In this document: positions 32,478 through 40,847 of the stretch, piece after piece
Numbering within the stretch: position 1 is the first letter of the stretch
Layout of the letters: every line of letters begins with the position of its first letter
Source of the DNA: JACQFZ01 sp041485885
GTDB taxonomy: Bacteria > Pseudomonadota > Gammaproteobacteria > Acidiferrobacterales > Sulfurifustaceae
Reading direction: 5' to 3'
DNA length: 64,000 nt
Assembly: GCA_041485885.1 (NCBI GenBank)
Contig: JBGPKL010000005.1
Coordinates: forward strand, 62,001-126,000
Notes under the pieces: model-generated
The model's database searches: none
Seen by the model: the letters and a program-made list of their open reading frames with translations, nothing else
Told to the model about the DNA's origin: nothing
Made by a program: the position numbers and the translations under genes

Positions 32478-33347
32478 GTGAGCACCGCGCGCTACGCACC
32501 TATCATGTCGCACGCCGGACTGGCGCCGACCCACGCCGTCGTCGCCACGGACGAGTACGGCGCGCGTCGTGATTTGCACATAGCCGGCGAGCGCCCGCTC
32601 ACGCTCTACATCGACAAAAAAGAAATCGTCACGCTCATGACGCTCGGCACGCAGCCCGAGGCGCTCGCGCTCGGTTACCTGCGCAATCAAAGTCTGATCG
32701 AACGGCTGGAGGAAATTAAAGCGGTGCAGGCCGATTGGGACGCCGAATCGGTCGTGGTCACGACACACCACGGCGTCACCGGACTCGACGCGCGCACGGC
32801 GCATCGTACCGTCACGAGCGGGTGCGGACAGGGCACGGTGTTCGGCAACATCATGGACAAACTCGAGCGCGTGCGATTGGCGCCCGTGCAACTTCACCAG
32901 TCGGCGATCTACGGCCTGCTACGCACGCTCGGGAGTTACAACGAAATTTACCGTTCGGCCGGCGCGGTGCATGGCTGCGCGCTCTGTCGCGGAACCGATG
33001 TGCTCATGTTCGTCGAAGACGTGGGGCGTCACAACGCCGCTGACGCGATCTCGGGGCACATGTGGCTCGAAGGCTCCGACGGCAGCGACAAAATTTTCTA
33101 CACTACCGGCCGCCTGACGTCGGAAATGGTCATCAAAGTCGCGCAGATGCGCATCCCGGTGCTGTTGTCGCGCTCGGGCATCACGCAAATGGGGCTCGAT
33201 CTCGCGCGCAAGCTCGGCGTGACGATGATCGCGCGCGCCAAAGGCGCGCACTTTCTCGTCTACCACGGCGCGTCCAACATCGTCTTCGACGCGCGGCCGC
33301 CGGTGCGCCCGGGCGAGCGCGAATCGGCACACGAGGAATCCGCGTGA
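32478..33347 (+). CDS. fdhD: Formate dehydrogenase accessory sulfurtransferase FdhD
   Basis: The protein has 289 residues from a GTG at 32478; an ATG at 32505 is possible, and an upstream open frame to 32283 lacks FdhD character. Typical blocks are Glu-Arg-Pro-Leu-Thr-Leu-Tyr-Ile-Asp, Ser-Gly-Cys-Gly-Gln-Gly-Thr, the sulphur-carrying Cys-Ala-Leu-Cys pair (Gly-Cys-Ala-Leu-Cys), and Glu-Asp-Val-Gly-Arg-His-Asn-Ala. FdhD moves sulphur from IscS to the molybdenum cofactor of formate dehydrogenase. It is divergent from the fdh operon, with a 350-bp regulatory region between. Confidence 0.93.
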   Translation: MSTARYAPIMSHAGLAPTHAVVATDEYGARRDLHIAGERPLTLYIDKKEIVTLMTLGTQPEALALGYLRNQSLIERLEEIKAVQADWDAESVVVTTHHGVTGLDARTAHRTVTSGCGQGTVFGNIMDKLERVRLAPVQLHQSAIYGLLRTLGSYNEIYRSAGAVHGCALCRGTDVLMFVEDVGRHNAADAISGHMWLEGSDGSDKIFYTTGRLTSEMVIKVAQMRIPVLLSRSGITQMGLDLARKLGVTMIARAKGAHFLVYHGASNIVFDARPPVRPGERESAHEESA

Positions 33348-34303
33348 CGACGCCGATCGTCACCGAGCCTCCTTCGACGGCGTCACCCGCGGCCATCGCG
33401 CCAGCGACGCTCAATGCACCCACCCGCTTCATGAGCGTGAAGCAAGTCGCCGACTATCTCGACGTCCACGAGAAAAAAGTTTACGCGCTCGCCGCCGAAG
33501 GCGTAATTCCGGCGACTAAAGTCACCGGCAAATGGCTGTTCCCGCGCGAGCTGGTCGATCAGTGGCTGCTCGAATCGGCGCACGGCGGCGTGCTCACCGA
33601 TCGTCTGGTGATCGCCGGCAGCGACGATCCGCTGCTGTTCCGCGCCATCATGCAACTCGCGAACGAGATTCAAGGCCGCGGCCTCGTAACGTACACCAGC
33701 ACCGGCACGCAGCTCGGCTTGGGCTTGCTCGCGCGCCATCGCGCGGACGTGTGCGGCATTCATTGGGGGCCGGCGAAAGAGAGCGAGCATCGCCACCTCG
33801 CGGTGATACGCCAATACCCACGGCATCGCGAGTGGGTGGTGCAACGCGCGTTTTATCGCGAGCAAGGCTTGATCGTCGCACCGGGCGCGGGCGCGGACGG
33901 CGATCTGCGCGCGCTGTTCGAGCCGCGCGTGCGCTGGGCGATGCGCCAGGAAGGCGCCGGCTCGCAACGATTCTTGCGCGAAACACTGGTGCATCACGGC
34001 GTCGATGCGTCATCGTTGCGCGTCACGACGCAAGCCTACTCCGAGCGGGAGGCGGCCTCGTTCGTGGCGATGGGTCAAGCCGACGTGGCGCCGGGCGCGC
34101 GCGCCGCGGCGGCCGAGTTCGGGCTCGAATTCGTCTCCATCGGATGGGAGGCGTACGACCTCGTGCTCTACCGCGGCATTTATTTTCGCACGCTGTTCCA
34201 GAAATTCTTCGAACAACTGAAAGGCCCCGAATGCCAGCGCTGGGCGCGGCTCTTGGGTGGCTACGATTTCGCCGACGCGGGCAAATTGATCTGGAGCGGT
34301 TAG
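33344..34303 (+). CDS. HTH plus periplasmic-binding-like regulator (candidate Mo/W sensor)
   Basis: The protein has 319 residues, GTG start overlapping the fdhD stop (GTGA). After a Pro/Ala-rich leader of about 30 residues an excisionase/MerR-type helix-turn-helix follows (Met-Ser-Val-Lys-Gln-Val-Ala-Asp-Tyr-Leu-Asp-Val-His-Glu-Lys-Lys-Val-Tyr). The remaining 240 residues form a type-II periplasmic-binding-like domain, the arrangement known from molybdate-sensing one-component regulators (PF12727-type domain). There is no signal peptide, so it acts in the cytoplasm. Position after fdhD suggests sensing of molybdate, tungstate or cofactor. The TAG stop lies in the end of repeat element copy D. 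Confidence 0.82.
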   Translation: MTTPIVTEPPSTASPAAIAPATLNAPTRFMSVKQVADYLDVHEKKVYALAAEGVIPATKVTGKWLFPRELVDQWLLESAHGGVLTDRLVIAGSDDPLLFRAIMQLANEIQGRGLVTYTSTGTQLGLGLLARHRADVCGIHWGPAKESEHRHLAVIRQYPRHREWVVQRAFYREQGLIVAPGAGADGDLRALFEPRVRWAMRQEGAGSQRFLRETLVHHGVDASSLRVTTQAYSEREAASFVAMGQADVAPGARAAAAEFGLEFVSIGWEAYDLVLYRGIYFRTLFQKFFEQLKGPECQRWARLLGGYDFADAGKLIWSG

Positions 34304-34486
34304 CGAAACTCTGATTAATTCACGTGTCCCCTCTCCCCTTGCGGGAGAGGTCGCTCTTGCGCATCCTGCGCTCGCGACATTCGTACGTCCATGTACAGCA
34401 GGACAGGGAGAGGGGAGAATTTATGGTCACCCCTCTCCCCCACCCCTCTCCCGCAAGGGGAGAGGGTATTGATCAGAGGTTCCGTA
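34300..34486. repeat. Terminal-inverted-repeat element, copy D
   Basis: The left end at 34300-34320 contains CGAAACTCTGATTAATT; the right end TATTGATCAGAGGTTCCGTA spans 34467-34486. The core carries inverted CCTCTCCC-TTGC-GGGAGAGG hairpins separated by about 80 bp. The left end includes the TAG stop of the HTH regulator. Confidence 0.82.
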
Positions 34487-34537
34487 GCGCCGCCCGACGC
34501 GAGTAGGGCGTCTGTTTCATCCCGTTCATCCAGCGTT

Positions 34538-34738
34538 TTAGGTCGGCGGGATTCTGACCATCGTCACCAGTTCGCCCATCACGCGACGTCGCTCGCCGAG
34601 CGCCTCGATGAGCCGCGCGCGTTCCGCATCGCTCATCTCCGGCCAGCGCGCGATTTCATCGAGCGTACGGAAACATCCAGCACAAACGCCGTGCGTCTCG
34701 TTCATGCGACAAACGTCAATGCACGGCGATGCGATCAT
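34538..34738 (-). CDS. DUF1289 domain protein
   Basis: The 66-residue protein has the DUF1289 cysteine pattern Ser-Pro-Cys-Ile-Asp-Val-Cys and Cys-Ala-Gly-Cys-Phe-Arg-Thr, followed by Ile-Ala-Arg-Trp and a helical tail. The four cysteines probably bind a metal or Fe-S cluster. It is 42 bp downstream of icmF on the same strand. Function unknown. Confidence 0.88.
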   Translation of the reverse strand: MIASPCIDVCRMNETHGVCAGCFRTLDEIARWPEMSDAERARLIEALGERRRVMGELVTMVRIPPT

Positions 34739-34780
34739 CCCGCCCCGGCGCCTCGCCGCCCTTCAGCCGGCACAACCCGC

Positions 34781-37700
34781 TCACATATTTCTCCGATACT
34801 GGCCGCCGACTTCGAACAGCGCGTTGGTGATCTGTCCGAGCGAGCAGCAGCGTACCGCGTCCATCAATACCGCGAAGACGTTGTCGTTGTCGATGACGGC
34901 GCGCTGCAAGCGTTCCAGCATCGCCGGCGCTTCGTGCGCGTTACGCTTGTGAAATTCGCGCAAGCGCTTCAACTGCGATTGCTTTTCCGCTTCCGTCGAG
35001 CGCGCCAGCTCCAACTTCTCCGATACCGCATCGCCGGCCGGATTGCGGAAGGTATTGACGCCGACGATCGGGAACTGCCCCGTGTGCTTGAGCGTTTCGT
35101 AGTACAACGACTCCTCTTGAATCTTGGCGCGCTGATAGCCGAGCTCCATCGCGCCGAGTACGCCGCCGCGCTCGGCCAAGCGCTCGAACTCGCTTAGCAC
35201 CGCCTCTTCCACCAGCTCGGTCAGCTCCTCGACGATGAAGCTGCCCTGGTTCGGGTTTTCGTTCTTCGCCAGCCCCCATTCGCGGTTGATGATGAGCTGG
35301 ATCGCGATCGCGCGGCGCACCGACTCGCCGGTCGGCGTCGTGATCGCTTCGTCGTAGGCATTCGTGTGCAAACTGTTGCAGTTGTCGTAGATCGCGATCA
35401 GCGCTTGCAGCGTCGTGCGGATGTCGTTGAACGCGATTTCCTGCGCGTGCAACGAACGCCCCGACGTTTGAACGTGATATTTCAGTTTCTGACTACGCCC
35501 GTTGGCGCCGTATTTCTCGCGCAGCGCGATCGCCCAGATGCGGCGCGCGACGCGGCCCATCACGGTGTACTCCGGGTCCATGCCGTTGCTGAAGAAAAAC
35601 GAGAAGTTCGGCGCGAAGTCATCGATGTGCATGCCGCGCGCGAGATACGCCTCGACGTAGGTAAAACCGTTCGCCAGCGTGAAGGCGAGCTGGGATATCG
35701 GATTGGCGCCCGCCTCCGCGATGTGATATCCGGAAATCGACACCGAATAAAAACTGCGCACCTTGTGCTCGACGAAATACTGCTGGATGTCACCCATCAC
35801 CTTGAGCGAAAACTCGGTCGAGAAGATGCAAGTGTTCTGACCCTGATCTTCTTTGAGAATGTCCGCCTGCACGGTGCCGCGCACGTTCTGTAGCACCCAC
35901 GCTCTGATCTTCGCCGCTTCCTCGCTCGTCGCATCGCGGGCGTTGTCTTTCTTGAACTTGTGGAGCTCGTGATCGACCGCCGCGTTCAGAAACATCGCGA
36001 GAATCGTCGGCGCCGGGCCGTTGATCGTCATCGATACCGAAGTCGTCGGGTCGCACAGCTCGAAGCCGTCGTAGAGCGCCTTCATGTCGTCGAGCGTCGC
36101 GATCGAGACGCCGGAGTTACCGACCTTGCCGTAAATGTCGGGCCGCGGGTCCGGATCGTTTCCGTAAAGCGTCACCGAGTCGAAGGCGGTGGAGAGCCGC
36201 TTCGCCGGTATGCCTTCGGACAATAATTTAAAACGCCGATTGGTGCGAAACGCATCGCCTTCGCCCGCGAACATTCGTGTCGGGTCCTCGTTCTCCCGCT
36301 TGAACGCGAAGCTGCCGGCGGTGTACGGAAACGTGCCCGGAAGATTCTCCAGCATCAGCCATTTCAACACTTCGCCTTGATCTTCATACCGAGGCAACGC
36401 GACTTTGCGAATGAGCGTACCGGAAAGGGATTTGACCGTGAGCTTGGTGCGGATCTCTTCGTCGCGCACCTTGACGACGTGTTCATCGCCGCCGTAAGCG
36501 CGCTGCACGTCGGGCCAGGTTGCCAGCAGGTGCTTGGCGTCCGGGTCCAGCCGCTGTTCGCGCTCCGCCGCCAAACGCTCGAGCGCTTGTGCCTCGTTCT
36601 CCGCGCCGCCGGAAGCCCGAAGCAACATCTGCGTGGCGGCACGCAATTGCTGAATCTCGCGCGCGAGCTGCGCCTGCGTTTGCACGCGCCGCTTGTAACC
36701 GCGCACGGTATCGGCGATCTCGGCGAGATACCGCGCGCGAGCCGGCGGCACGATTGCCTCCTGGCTCGTCGAATGACGCGTCGCAACCGGCGGCAACTTG
36801 CCCGCTATTGCCTTGAGGCCAAGCTCCACTAGTTTCGGTAGCAACGCTTGATAGAGCGCGGTGACACCGTCGTCGTTGAAGCGCGACGCTTGCGTGCCGA
36901 ACACCGGCATTTTCTCGGGCGGCGTGCCCCATGATTCCTTGTTGCGCTGCATCTGCTTCGCGACGTCGCGCAGCGCGTCTTGCGCGCCCTTGCGGTCGAA
37001 TTTATTGATCGCCACGAAATCGGCCAGATCGAGCATGTCGATTTTTTCCAACTGGCTCGCGGCGCCGTACTCCGGCGTCATGAGATAGAGACTGGTATCG
37101 ACGTGCGGCACGATCGCCGCATCGCCCTGCCCGATCCCGGACGTCTCGACGAGGATCAAGTCGAAGCCGGCGACCTTGCAGGCGGCGATGACGTCGGGCA
37201 GCGCCTTGGAAATCTCCGAGCGCGTATCTCGCGTCGCAAACGATCGCATGAAAATATTCGGGTGATCGATCGCGTTCATTCGAATGCGATCGCCCAAGAG
37301 CGCCCCGCCGGTCTTGCGGCGCGACGGATCGATCGAAATCACCGCGATCTTGAGCCGGTCGTTCTGATCGAGCCGCAAGCGGCGGATCAGCTCGTCGGTG
37401 AGCGAGCTTTTGCCGGCGCCGCCGGTACCGGTGATGCCGAGCGTCGGTACACGCTTCGTCGTCGCGCGCTGGTACAGCGCCCGCTTTGCCGCTTCGTCGA
37501 TCCGCTCGCTTTCCAACGCAGTGAGCAACTGCGCCAATTGCCGGCGGTCGCCCGCTACGACGCCGTCGAGCCCGGCCGGCGCGTATTGCGTGAGATCGAC
37601 GTCGCACGTCGCCATCATGTCGCGAATCATCCCCTGCAACCCGAGGCGCTGACCGTCTTGCGGGCTATAAATGCGCGTCATCCCGTAAGCGTGCAGCTCG

Positions 37701-38050
37701 GCCGCCTCCGGCGGAACGATCACTCCGCCGCCGCCGCCGAACACTTTGATATGCGCGCCGCCTTGTTCGCGCAGCAAATCGATCATGTACTTGAAAAACT
37801 CGACGTGTCCGCCCTGATAAGAGCTCACCGCGATGGCATGCACGTCTTCCTGCAGCGCCGCCGCAACGATTTGCGCCACCGAGCGGTTGTGCCCGAGATG
37901 AATGACTTCAACGCCCGCCGCTTGCAGGATGCGCCGCATGATGTTGATCGACGCATCGTGGCCGTCGAACAACGCCGCGGCCGTGACGAAACGAACTTTG
38001 TTCCGCAGCTTGTACGCGTCGGCCTTCTTTTCCGTGCTGAGATCGGTCAT
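34781..38050 (-). CDS. icmF: Fused isobutyryl-CoA mutase IcmF
   Basis: The protein has 1089 residues. The N-terminal cobalamin domain (about 18-150) has Asp-Gly-His-Asp-Ala, where the His binds cobalt from below. A middle G-protein chaperone domain (MeaI-like, about 200-420) has Gly-Thr-Gly-Gly-Ala-Gly-Lys-Ser-Ser, and a large C-terminal TIM-barrel substrate domain completes the fusion, which is typical of IcmF. It interconverts isobutyryl-CoA and n-butyryl-CoA (possibly also isovaleryl/pivalyl-CoA) with self-repair by the GTPase. It probably serves branched-chain acid metabolism together with the acyl-CoA genes at 41-52 kb, though these are a separate transcript. Confidence 0.94.
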   Translation of the reverse strand: MTDLSTEKKADAYKLRNKVRFVTAAALFDGHDASINIMRRILQAAGVEVIHLGHNRSVAQIVAAALQEDVHAIAVSSYQGGHVEFFKYMIDLLREQGGAHIKVFGGGGGVIVPPEAAELHAYGMTRIYSPQDGQRLGLQGMIRDMMATCDVDLTQYAPAGLDGVVAGDRRQLAQLLTALESERIDEAAKRALYQRATTKRVPTLGITGTGGAGKSSLTDELIRRLRLDQNDRLKIAVISIDPSRRKTGGALLGDRIRMNAIDHPNIFMRSFATRDTRSEISKALPDVIAACKVAGFDLILVETSGIGQGDAAIVPHVDTSLYLMTPEYGAASQLEKIDMLDLADFVAINKFDRKGAQDALRDVAKQMQRNKESWGTPPEKMPVFGTQASRFNDDGVTALYQALLPKLVELGLKAIAGKLPPVATRHSTSQEAIVPPARARYLAEIADTVRGYKRRVQTQAQLAREIQQLRAATQMLLRASGGAENEAQALERLAAEREQRLDPDAKHLLATWPDVQRAYGGDEHVVKVRDEEIRTKLTVKSLSGTLIRKVALPRYEDQGEVLKWLMLENLPGTFPYTAGSFAFKRENEDPTRMFAGEGDAFRTNRRFKLLSEGIPAKRLSTAFDSVTLYGNDPDPRPDIYGKVGNSGVSIATLDDMKALYDGFELCDPTTSVSMTINGPAPTILAMFLNAAVDHELHKFKKDNARDATSEEAAKIRAWVLQNVRGTVQADILKEDQGQNTCIFSTEFSLKVMGDIQQYFVEHKVRSFYSVSISGYHIAEAGANPISQLAFTLANGFTYVEAYLARGMHIDDFAPNFSFFFSNGMDPEYTVMGRVARRIWAIALREKYGANGRSQKLKYHVQTSGRSLHAQEIAFNDIRTTLQALIAIYDNCNSLHTNAYDEAITTPTGESVRRAIAIQLIINREWGLAKNENPNQGSFIVEELTELVEEAVLSEFERLAERGGVLGAMELGYQRAKIQEESLYYETLKHTGQFPIVGVNTFRNPAGDAVSEKLELARSTEAEKQSQLKRLREFHKRNAHEAPAMLERLQRAVIDNDNVFAVLMDAVRCCSLGQITNALFEVGGQYRRNM

Positions 38051-38111
38051 TGAATAAGTGCTATGACGTGAGCCTCACGACGTTGAGGATGCCTCTTAAG
38101 TGTAGGTAAGG

Positions 38112-38266
38112 GTAGGATGGGTAAAGCGAAGCGTAACTCATCAGGCTAGTTCATCAGAAGCCGCCGTAATGAAGGTCCGTCGAGTATTCGCTTGCGGACG
38201 GCAAATCGGTCATGCTCGTCGGTTCCGTCTATTGTGATGGGTTGCGCTTCGCTCCACCCATCCTAC
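38112..38266. repeat. Inverted pair of GATGGGTTGCGCTTCGC repeats (left of cassette array)
   Basis: Two 31-bp units in opposite orientation, at 38112-38142 and 38236-38266, enclose about 93 bp without a gene. The right unit abuts the end of the first attC site. A similar inverted pair stands at 40848-40998 on the other side of the array. Confidence 0.8.
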
Positions 38267-38270
38267 TCGT

Positions 38271-38315
38271 GCTCACCGGCGCGCTTCAGCGCGTCCGGTG
38301 CAGCTAAAGTTAGGG
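38271..38315 (-). other. attC site a (incomplete)
   Basis: In gene sense it begins with CCCTAAC, then GCTGCACCGGACGCGC, a TGAA loop and the pairing arm GCGCGCCGGTGAGC. The arms pair perfectly except for unpaired G and A on one side, the mark of folded attC sites. The expected terminal GTTRRRY is lost at the junction with a GATGGGTT repeat. Confidence 0.7.
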
Positions 38316-38316
38316 T

Positions 38317-38733
38317 TCACGGCTTCTTCTTTGTGAACCATGATTTCATACGTTTCCATAGCGCAGGCAAATTGACCCCAATTCCATAAATGTTCGGTTC
38401 CAGTTTGAAAACGCTCGGATGGGATTCGTTGGCCGTCCCTCCGGACACCTTTGCTTCAGGTGTTGAAGCGAGATCGTGTTTGAGTTCTTCGATCGCCATT
38501 TCGACTTGGTTCAACATGTTCCGAAATGCGGGCGCGGCTGTGTAATTGGATACGTTGAGACTGACGATCTGCAAGTAGTGAAGAAATGGCTCGTGATATT
38601 GCGGATTGAATCTCAACAGTGGCGCAACTCGATTAGCCCAACTCAGGCCGGCTTCTTGAGACGGGAAGCCGGAAATAACTTCAGGCATCCGGAACAGTTC
38701 CTCAAGCCTGGCCAGTGTTTCTTTCTTCTCCAT
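38317..38733 (-). CDS. Integron cassette gene 1, hypothetical protein
   Basis: The 138-residue soluble, helical protein has no recognised family. A basic tail (Trp-Phe-Thr-Lys-Lys-Lys-Pro) follows a region with tryptophan-lysine pairs. No signal peptide. Base composition is clearly less GC-rich than the flanking chromosome. An attC-type site lies at each end, two bases after its stop and 15 bp upstream of its start, so it is a complete cassette. Confidence 0.65.
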   Translation of the reverse strand: MEKKETLARLEELFRMPEVISGFPSQEAGLSWANRVAPLLRFNPQYHEPFLHYLQIVSLNVSNYTAAPAFRNMLNQVEMAIEELKHDLASTPEAKVSGGTANESHPSVFKLEPNIYGIGVNLPALWKRMKSWFTKKKP

Positions 38734-38747
38734 TGTCCGTTCGTGAA

Positions 38748-38834
38748 CCCTAACGTTTTGTTGTGCGGCGGGCCGCCACGATGGTTAATTGTGGCACGGC
38801 GCTTTCGGCCCGTCCGCACCAACTAAAGTTATGC
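38748..38834 (-). other. attC site b
   Basis: An 87-bp site. In gene sense it begins with GCATAAC, has GTTGGTGCGGACGGGCC pairing with GGCCCGCCGCACAAC with unpaired G and A, and ends with GTTAGGG. Both RYYYAAC/GTTRRRY core boxes are present. The stop codon of cassette gene 2 lies in the first core box. Confidence 0.82.
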
Positions 38835-39318
38835 CCCGGTGAGATAAGGGTGGAATAGTGTTTTAAGTTCACGGTTTTCGCTCGCAAACCATTCGACAAG
38901 GCTCTCGACGTTCTCTTCGGCGGTGGCGTATTTGCGATCGACGGGCTCGTTTTGACCTCCGGCTATTCGGTCGATAAGCCGTTGCATGTTCCAGGCGTTG
39001 GAAATGAGCTCTTTCACCTTGGCTTCCACATCGGGCATGTCGACCGTGTTGCTCGATCTCCCATTTGAATGTCTCTATTCGAGCTACAACGTCGCGCGCT
39101 TTGTTCACCGCGCCCATGTGGTACAGCGTCCAATACGTTGAGCAGTAGTGGGAAAACTGAAACATCGCTTGAAACACTGCCAGACGGAGAGGTCTGCGAC
39201 TCTCATGCACGGTGATTTTGTTCGCCTTTGCTGCGACATCTCGCGCGCCGCGAGCATAGAAAGCCGCGAGGCCGGCGATCAAGAGCGCAGCTATCGCGAG
39301 AAGATCACTGGGCGACAT
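38829..39318 (-). pseudogene. Integron cassette gene 2, frameshifted
   Basis: An N-terminal membrane helix (Leu-Ala-Ile-Ala-Ala-Leu-Leu-Ile-Ala-Gly-Leu) starts at the ATG at 39318. The reading frame is sensible to Phe-Lys-Trp-Glu-Ile-Glu near 39050, after which the same frame turns into arginine-rich nonsense. The next frame reads Asn-Thr-Val-Asp-Met-Pro-Asp-Val-Glu-Ala-Lys-Val and on to a normal stop at 38829 inside attC site b. One single-base indel thus splits a gene of about 160 codons. It is either a true mutation or a sequencing error. No family recognised. Confidence 0.65.
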
Positions 39319-39335
39319 GGCACGACATCAAGGGG

Positions 39336-39407
39336 CATAAACGTCGGAGTTCACTCGCGCGCGTAGGCGGCAGGCCGTAGCGCGTCGGGTGCAACGACAG
39401 GTTAGGC
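39336..39407 (-). other. attC site c
   Basis: In gene sense it begins with GCCTAAC, followed by GTCGTTGCACCCGACGCGC, and ends with the arm GCGCGCGAGTGAACTCCGAC and a degenerate core box GTTTATG. The conserved GCACCCGACGCGC block matches the corresponding arms of sites a and d. The stop of cassette gene 3 lies in the first core box. Confidence 0.75.
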
Positions 39408-40022
39408 GCAAACCTTGAGTCGATAAAACTCATAGTAGCGACTTAATACAGCGAAAGTGTCTTCGACCAGAGCATACACTTCCGAAACGCCGGCAGCCGT
39501 TATCTTGCTCTCGTCCTGAGGTGACCGCGGGTAAAGTACGTACGTGCTCTCAGTTCGTGTAGGTCGCAAAATCTCGCCGGAAAGAGGTGCAGTGCCTGGG
39601 TCGTTTAGCCTGACCTCAAGACCGTCAGGTGGGCGATCGAGCGTCTGGTCCGTCATTTGCCAGCGGCTGTCTACGATGAAATGCCTGCCAGGTATGCCGG
39701 CAATCTCGACGTTATCGGGAACGTCAAAGTGGTGCCGATCGTGAACCGTGATGAAGACCTGCTCACCATGTTGATCTTGGTTCCTCAGGTACTTCAGCAG
39801 TTCGGTCCGCGGTGTCCATCCGTCGAAGGATGCAGCTTTCCATTCGCGGTTAGTCCGCTTGCTGATGTCCTTGCGCATTGCAGATGTCAGGCGCTGACTC
39901 AGCTCAACATAGCGCGAGAGGGCACGGCGAACCTCTTTCGGCGATGGACGCGCAGCCTCAAGCGCCCGAACAGCGTCGCGTAGGTCAACATACACAAGAT
40001 CGACGTCAGAGGGCGTAGTCAA
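39402..40022 (-). CDS. Integron cassette gene 3, hypothetical protein
   Basis: The 206-residue soluble protein has no signal peptide. The N-terminal half is helical (Tyr-Val-Asp-Leu-Arg-Asp-Ala-Val-Arg-Ala-Leu), the middle has a beta-rich stretch with His-Asp-Arg-His-His-Phe-Asp, and the C-terminus is helical with several Tyr (Leu-Ser-Arg-Tyr-Tyr-Glu-Phe-Tyr). No family recognised. It is flanked by attC sites c and d, has lower GC than the surrounding chromosome, and lies on the same strand as the other cassettes. Confidence 0.65.
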   Translation of the reverse strand: MTTPSDVDLVYVDLRDAVRALEAARPSPKEVRRALSRYVELSQRLTSAMRKDISKRTNREWKAASFDGWTPRTELLKYLRNQDQHGEQVFITVHDRHHFDVPDNVEIAGIPGRHFIVDSRWQMTDQTLDRPPDGLEVRLNDPGTAPLSGEILRPTRTESTYVLYPRSPQDESKITAAGVSEVYALVEDTFAVLSRYYEFYRLKVCA

Positions 40023-40032
40023 GAAATTTAGC

Positions 40033-40094
40033 GCCTAACGTCGAGCTCAGGGGCGCGACGCTTGCGGCGCGTCCCCTGCAGCGCCGGGTTGGGC
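40033..40094 (-). other. attC site d
   Basis: The best-formed site, 62 bp. In gene sense it begins with GCCCAAC, then GCTGCAGGGGACGCGC, a short loop, the arm CGCGCCCCTGAGC, and ends with GTTAGGC. Unpaired G and A lie on one strand as in sites a and b. The 3' end of cassette gene 4 runs into it, a common feature of cassettes. Confidence 0.88.
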
Positions 40095-40595
40095 AAGCGT
40101 ATTCGACCCATACTTGCGGACCGTTGGCGTTTCCAGTGCCGGAGTCGATCCCCGAAGGCGAATCCCGTAGAGTCCCAGGTCACTGCGCAAAGCTAGCTCA
40201 AGCCTCTCAGCGGCTTCCAGTAGTCGGTCAGGGCTGAAATCTCTGCGTTTCGACTCCAAAATGGCTCTCAAGAGTTGCTCGCGATATTCGTACGCAGTAT
40301 CTGAGGAGTCACGGCCAAGCAGATAACCGTTCCTTGAGTCCCAACGATCAAAGGCTAGACGAAGCCTCTCAAGATAAGCACGATCAATTTGGTTTGCGCG
40401 GGCATCCTTATTCAGCTGACTCACGAGCTGGTAAGCCTCAGGATAAGCTTTAAGGCGCGCCTCAATGATCTGTTGGAGTGCGCTCTGTTGAACCGCAACG
40501 ATCACCTTGTCCATCTCGAAGCGGCTAGTCCAAAACGCCGTGCCGGCAGAGACGATCGCTGCGATGACAGCAGCGACAATGGCGGGATTTTGCAT
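40047..40595 (-). CDS. Integron cassette gene 4, hypothetical membrane-anchored protein
   Basis: The 182-residue protein has an N-terminal hydrophobic helix (Ile-Val-Ala-Ala-Val-Ile-Ala-Ala-Ile-Val) that would anchor it in the inner membrane, then a helical domain with alternating Leu/Arg/Glu (Glu-Arg-Leu-Arg-Leu-Ala-Phe-Asp-Arg-Trp-Asp). The last residues, rich in Pro/Ala/Gly, are read from attC site d. No family recognised. It is the first cassette of the array in the reading direction. Confidence 0.65.
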   Translation of the reverse strand: MQNPAIVAAVIAAIVSAGTAFWTSRFEMDKVIVAVQQSALQQIIEARLKAYPEAYQLVSQLNKDARANQIDRAYLERLRLAFDRWDSRNGYLLGRDSSDTAYEYREQLLRAILESKRRDFSPDRLLEAAERLELALRSDLGLYGIRLRGSTPALETPTVRKYGSNTLAQPGAAGDAPQASRP

Positions 40596-40847
40596 GATTC
40601 ACCTCGCGATCAAACTAGGTTGCCCAACTAGAAGTAGGCACCCTACAAGGTGCGTTGTAACCCGACACTCGATAATTTTCGACTGAGTTTTGCATTTGAC
40701 TTGTCCGTGAAATCAATCGATTGGTTCTTTTTAGCACACCCTACAAAAAAAGACCAAACACACCTGGGCGCTGCGTAGTCCGACGGTGGCTGCAAACTGG
40801 CAAATCGGCGCGACAACCGGGCTTCGATACGACCACGGCTTGATCTT
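40596..40847. other. Region upstream of the first cassette
   Basis: No gene and no integrase. A GTTGGGC core box (40622-40628, minus sense) stands 27 bases before the ATG of cassette gene 4 and is preceded in that sense by a GCACC/GGGTGC hairpin. It could be the remnant of an attI or a further attC site. The rest shows AT-richer DNA without recognisable signals. Confidence 0.45.
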
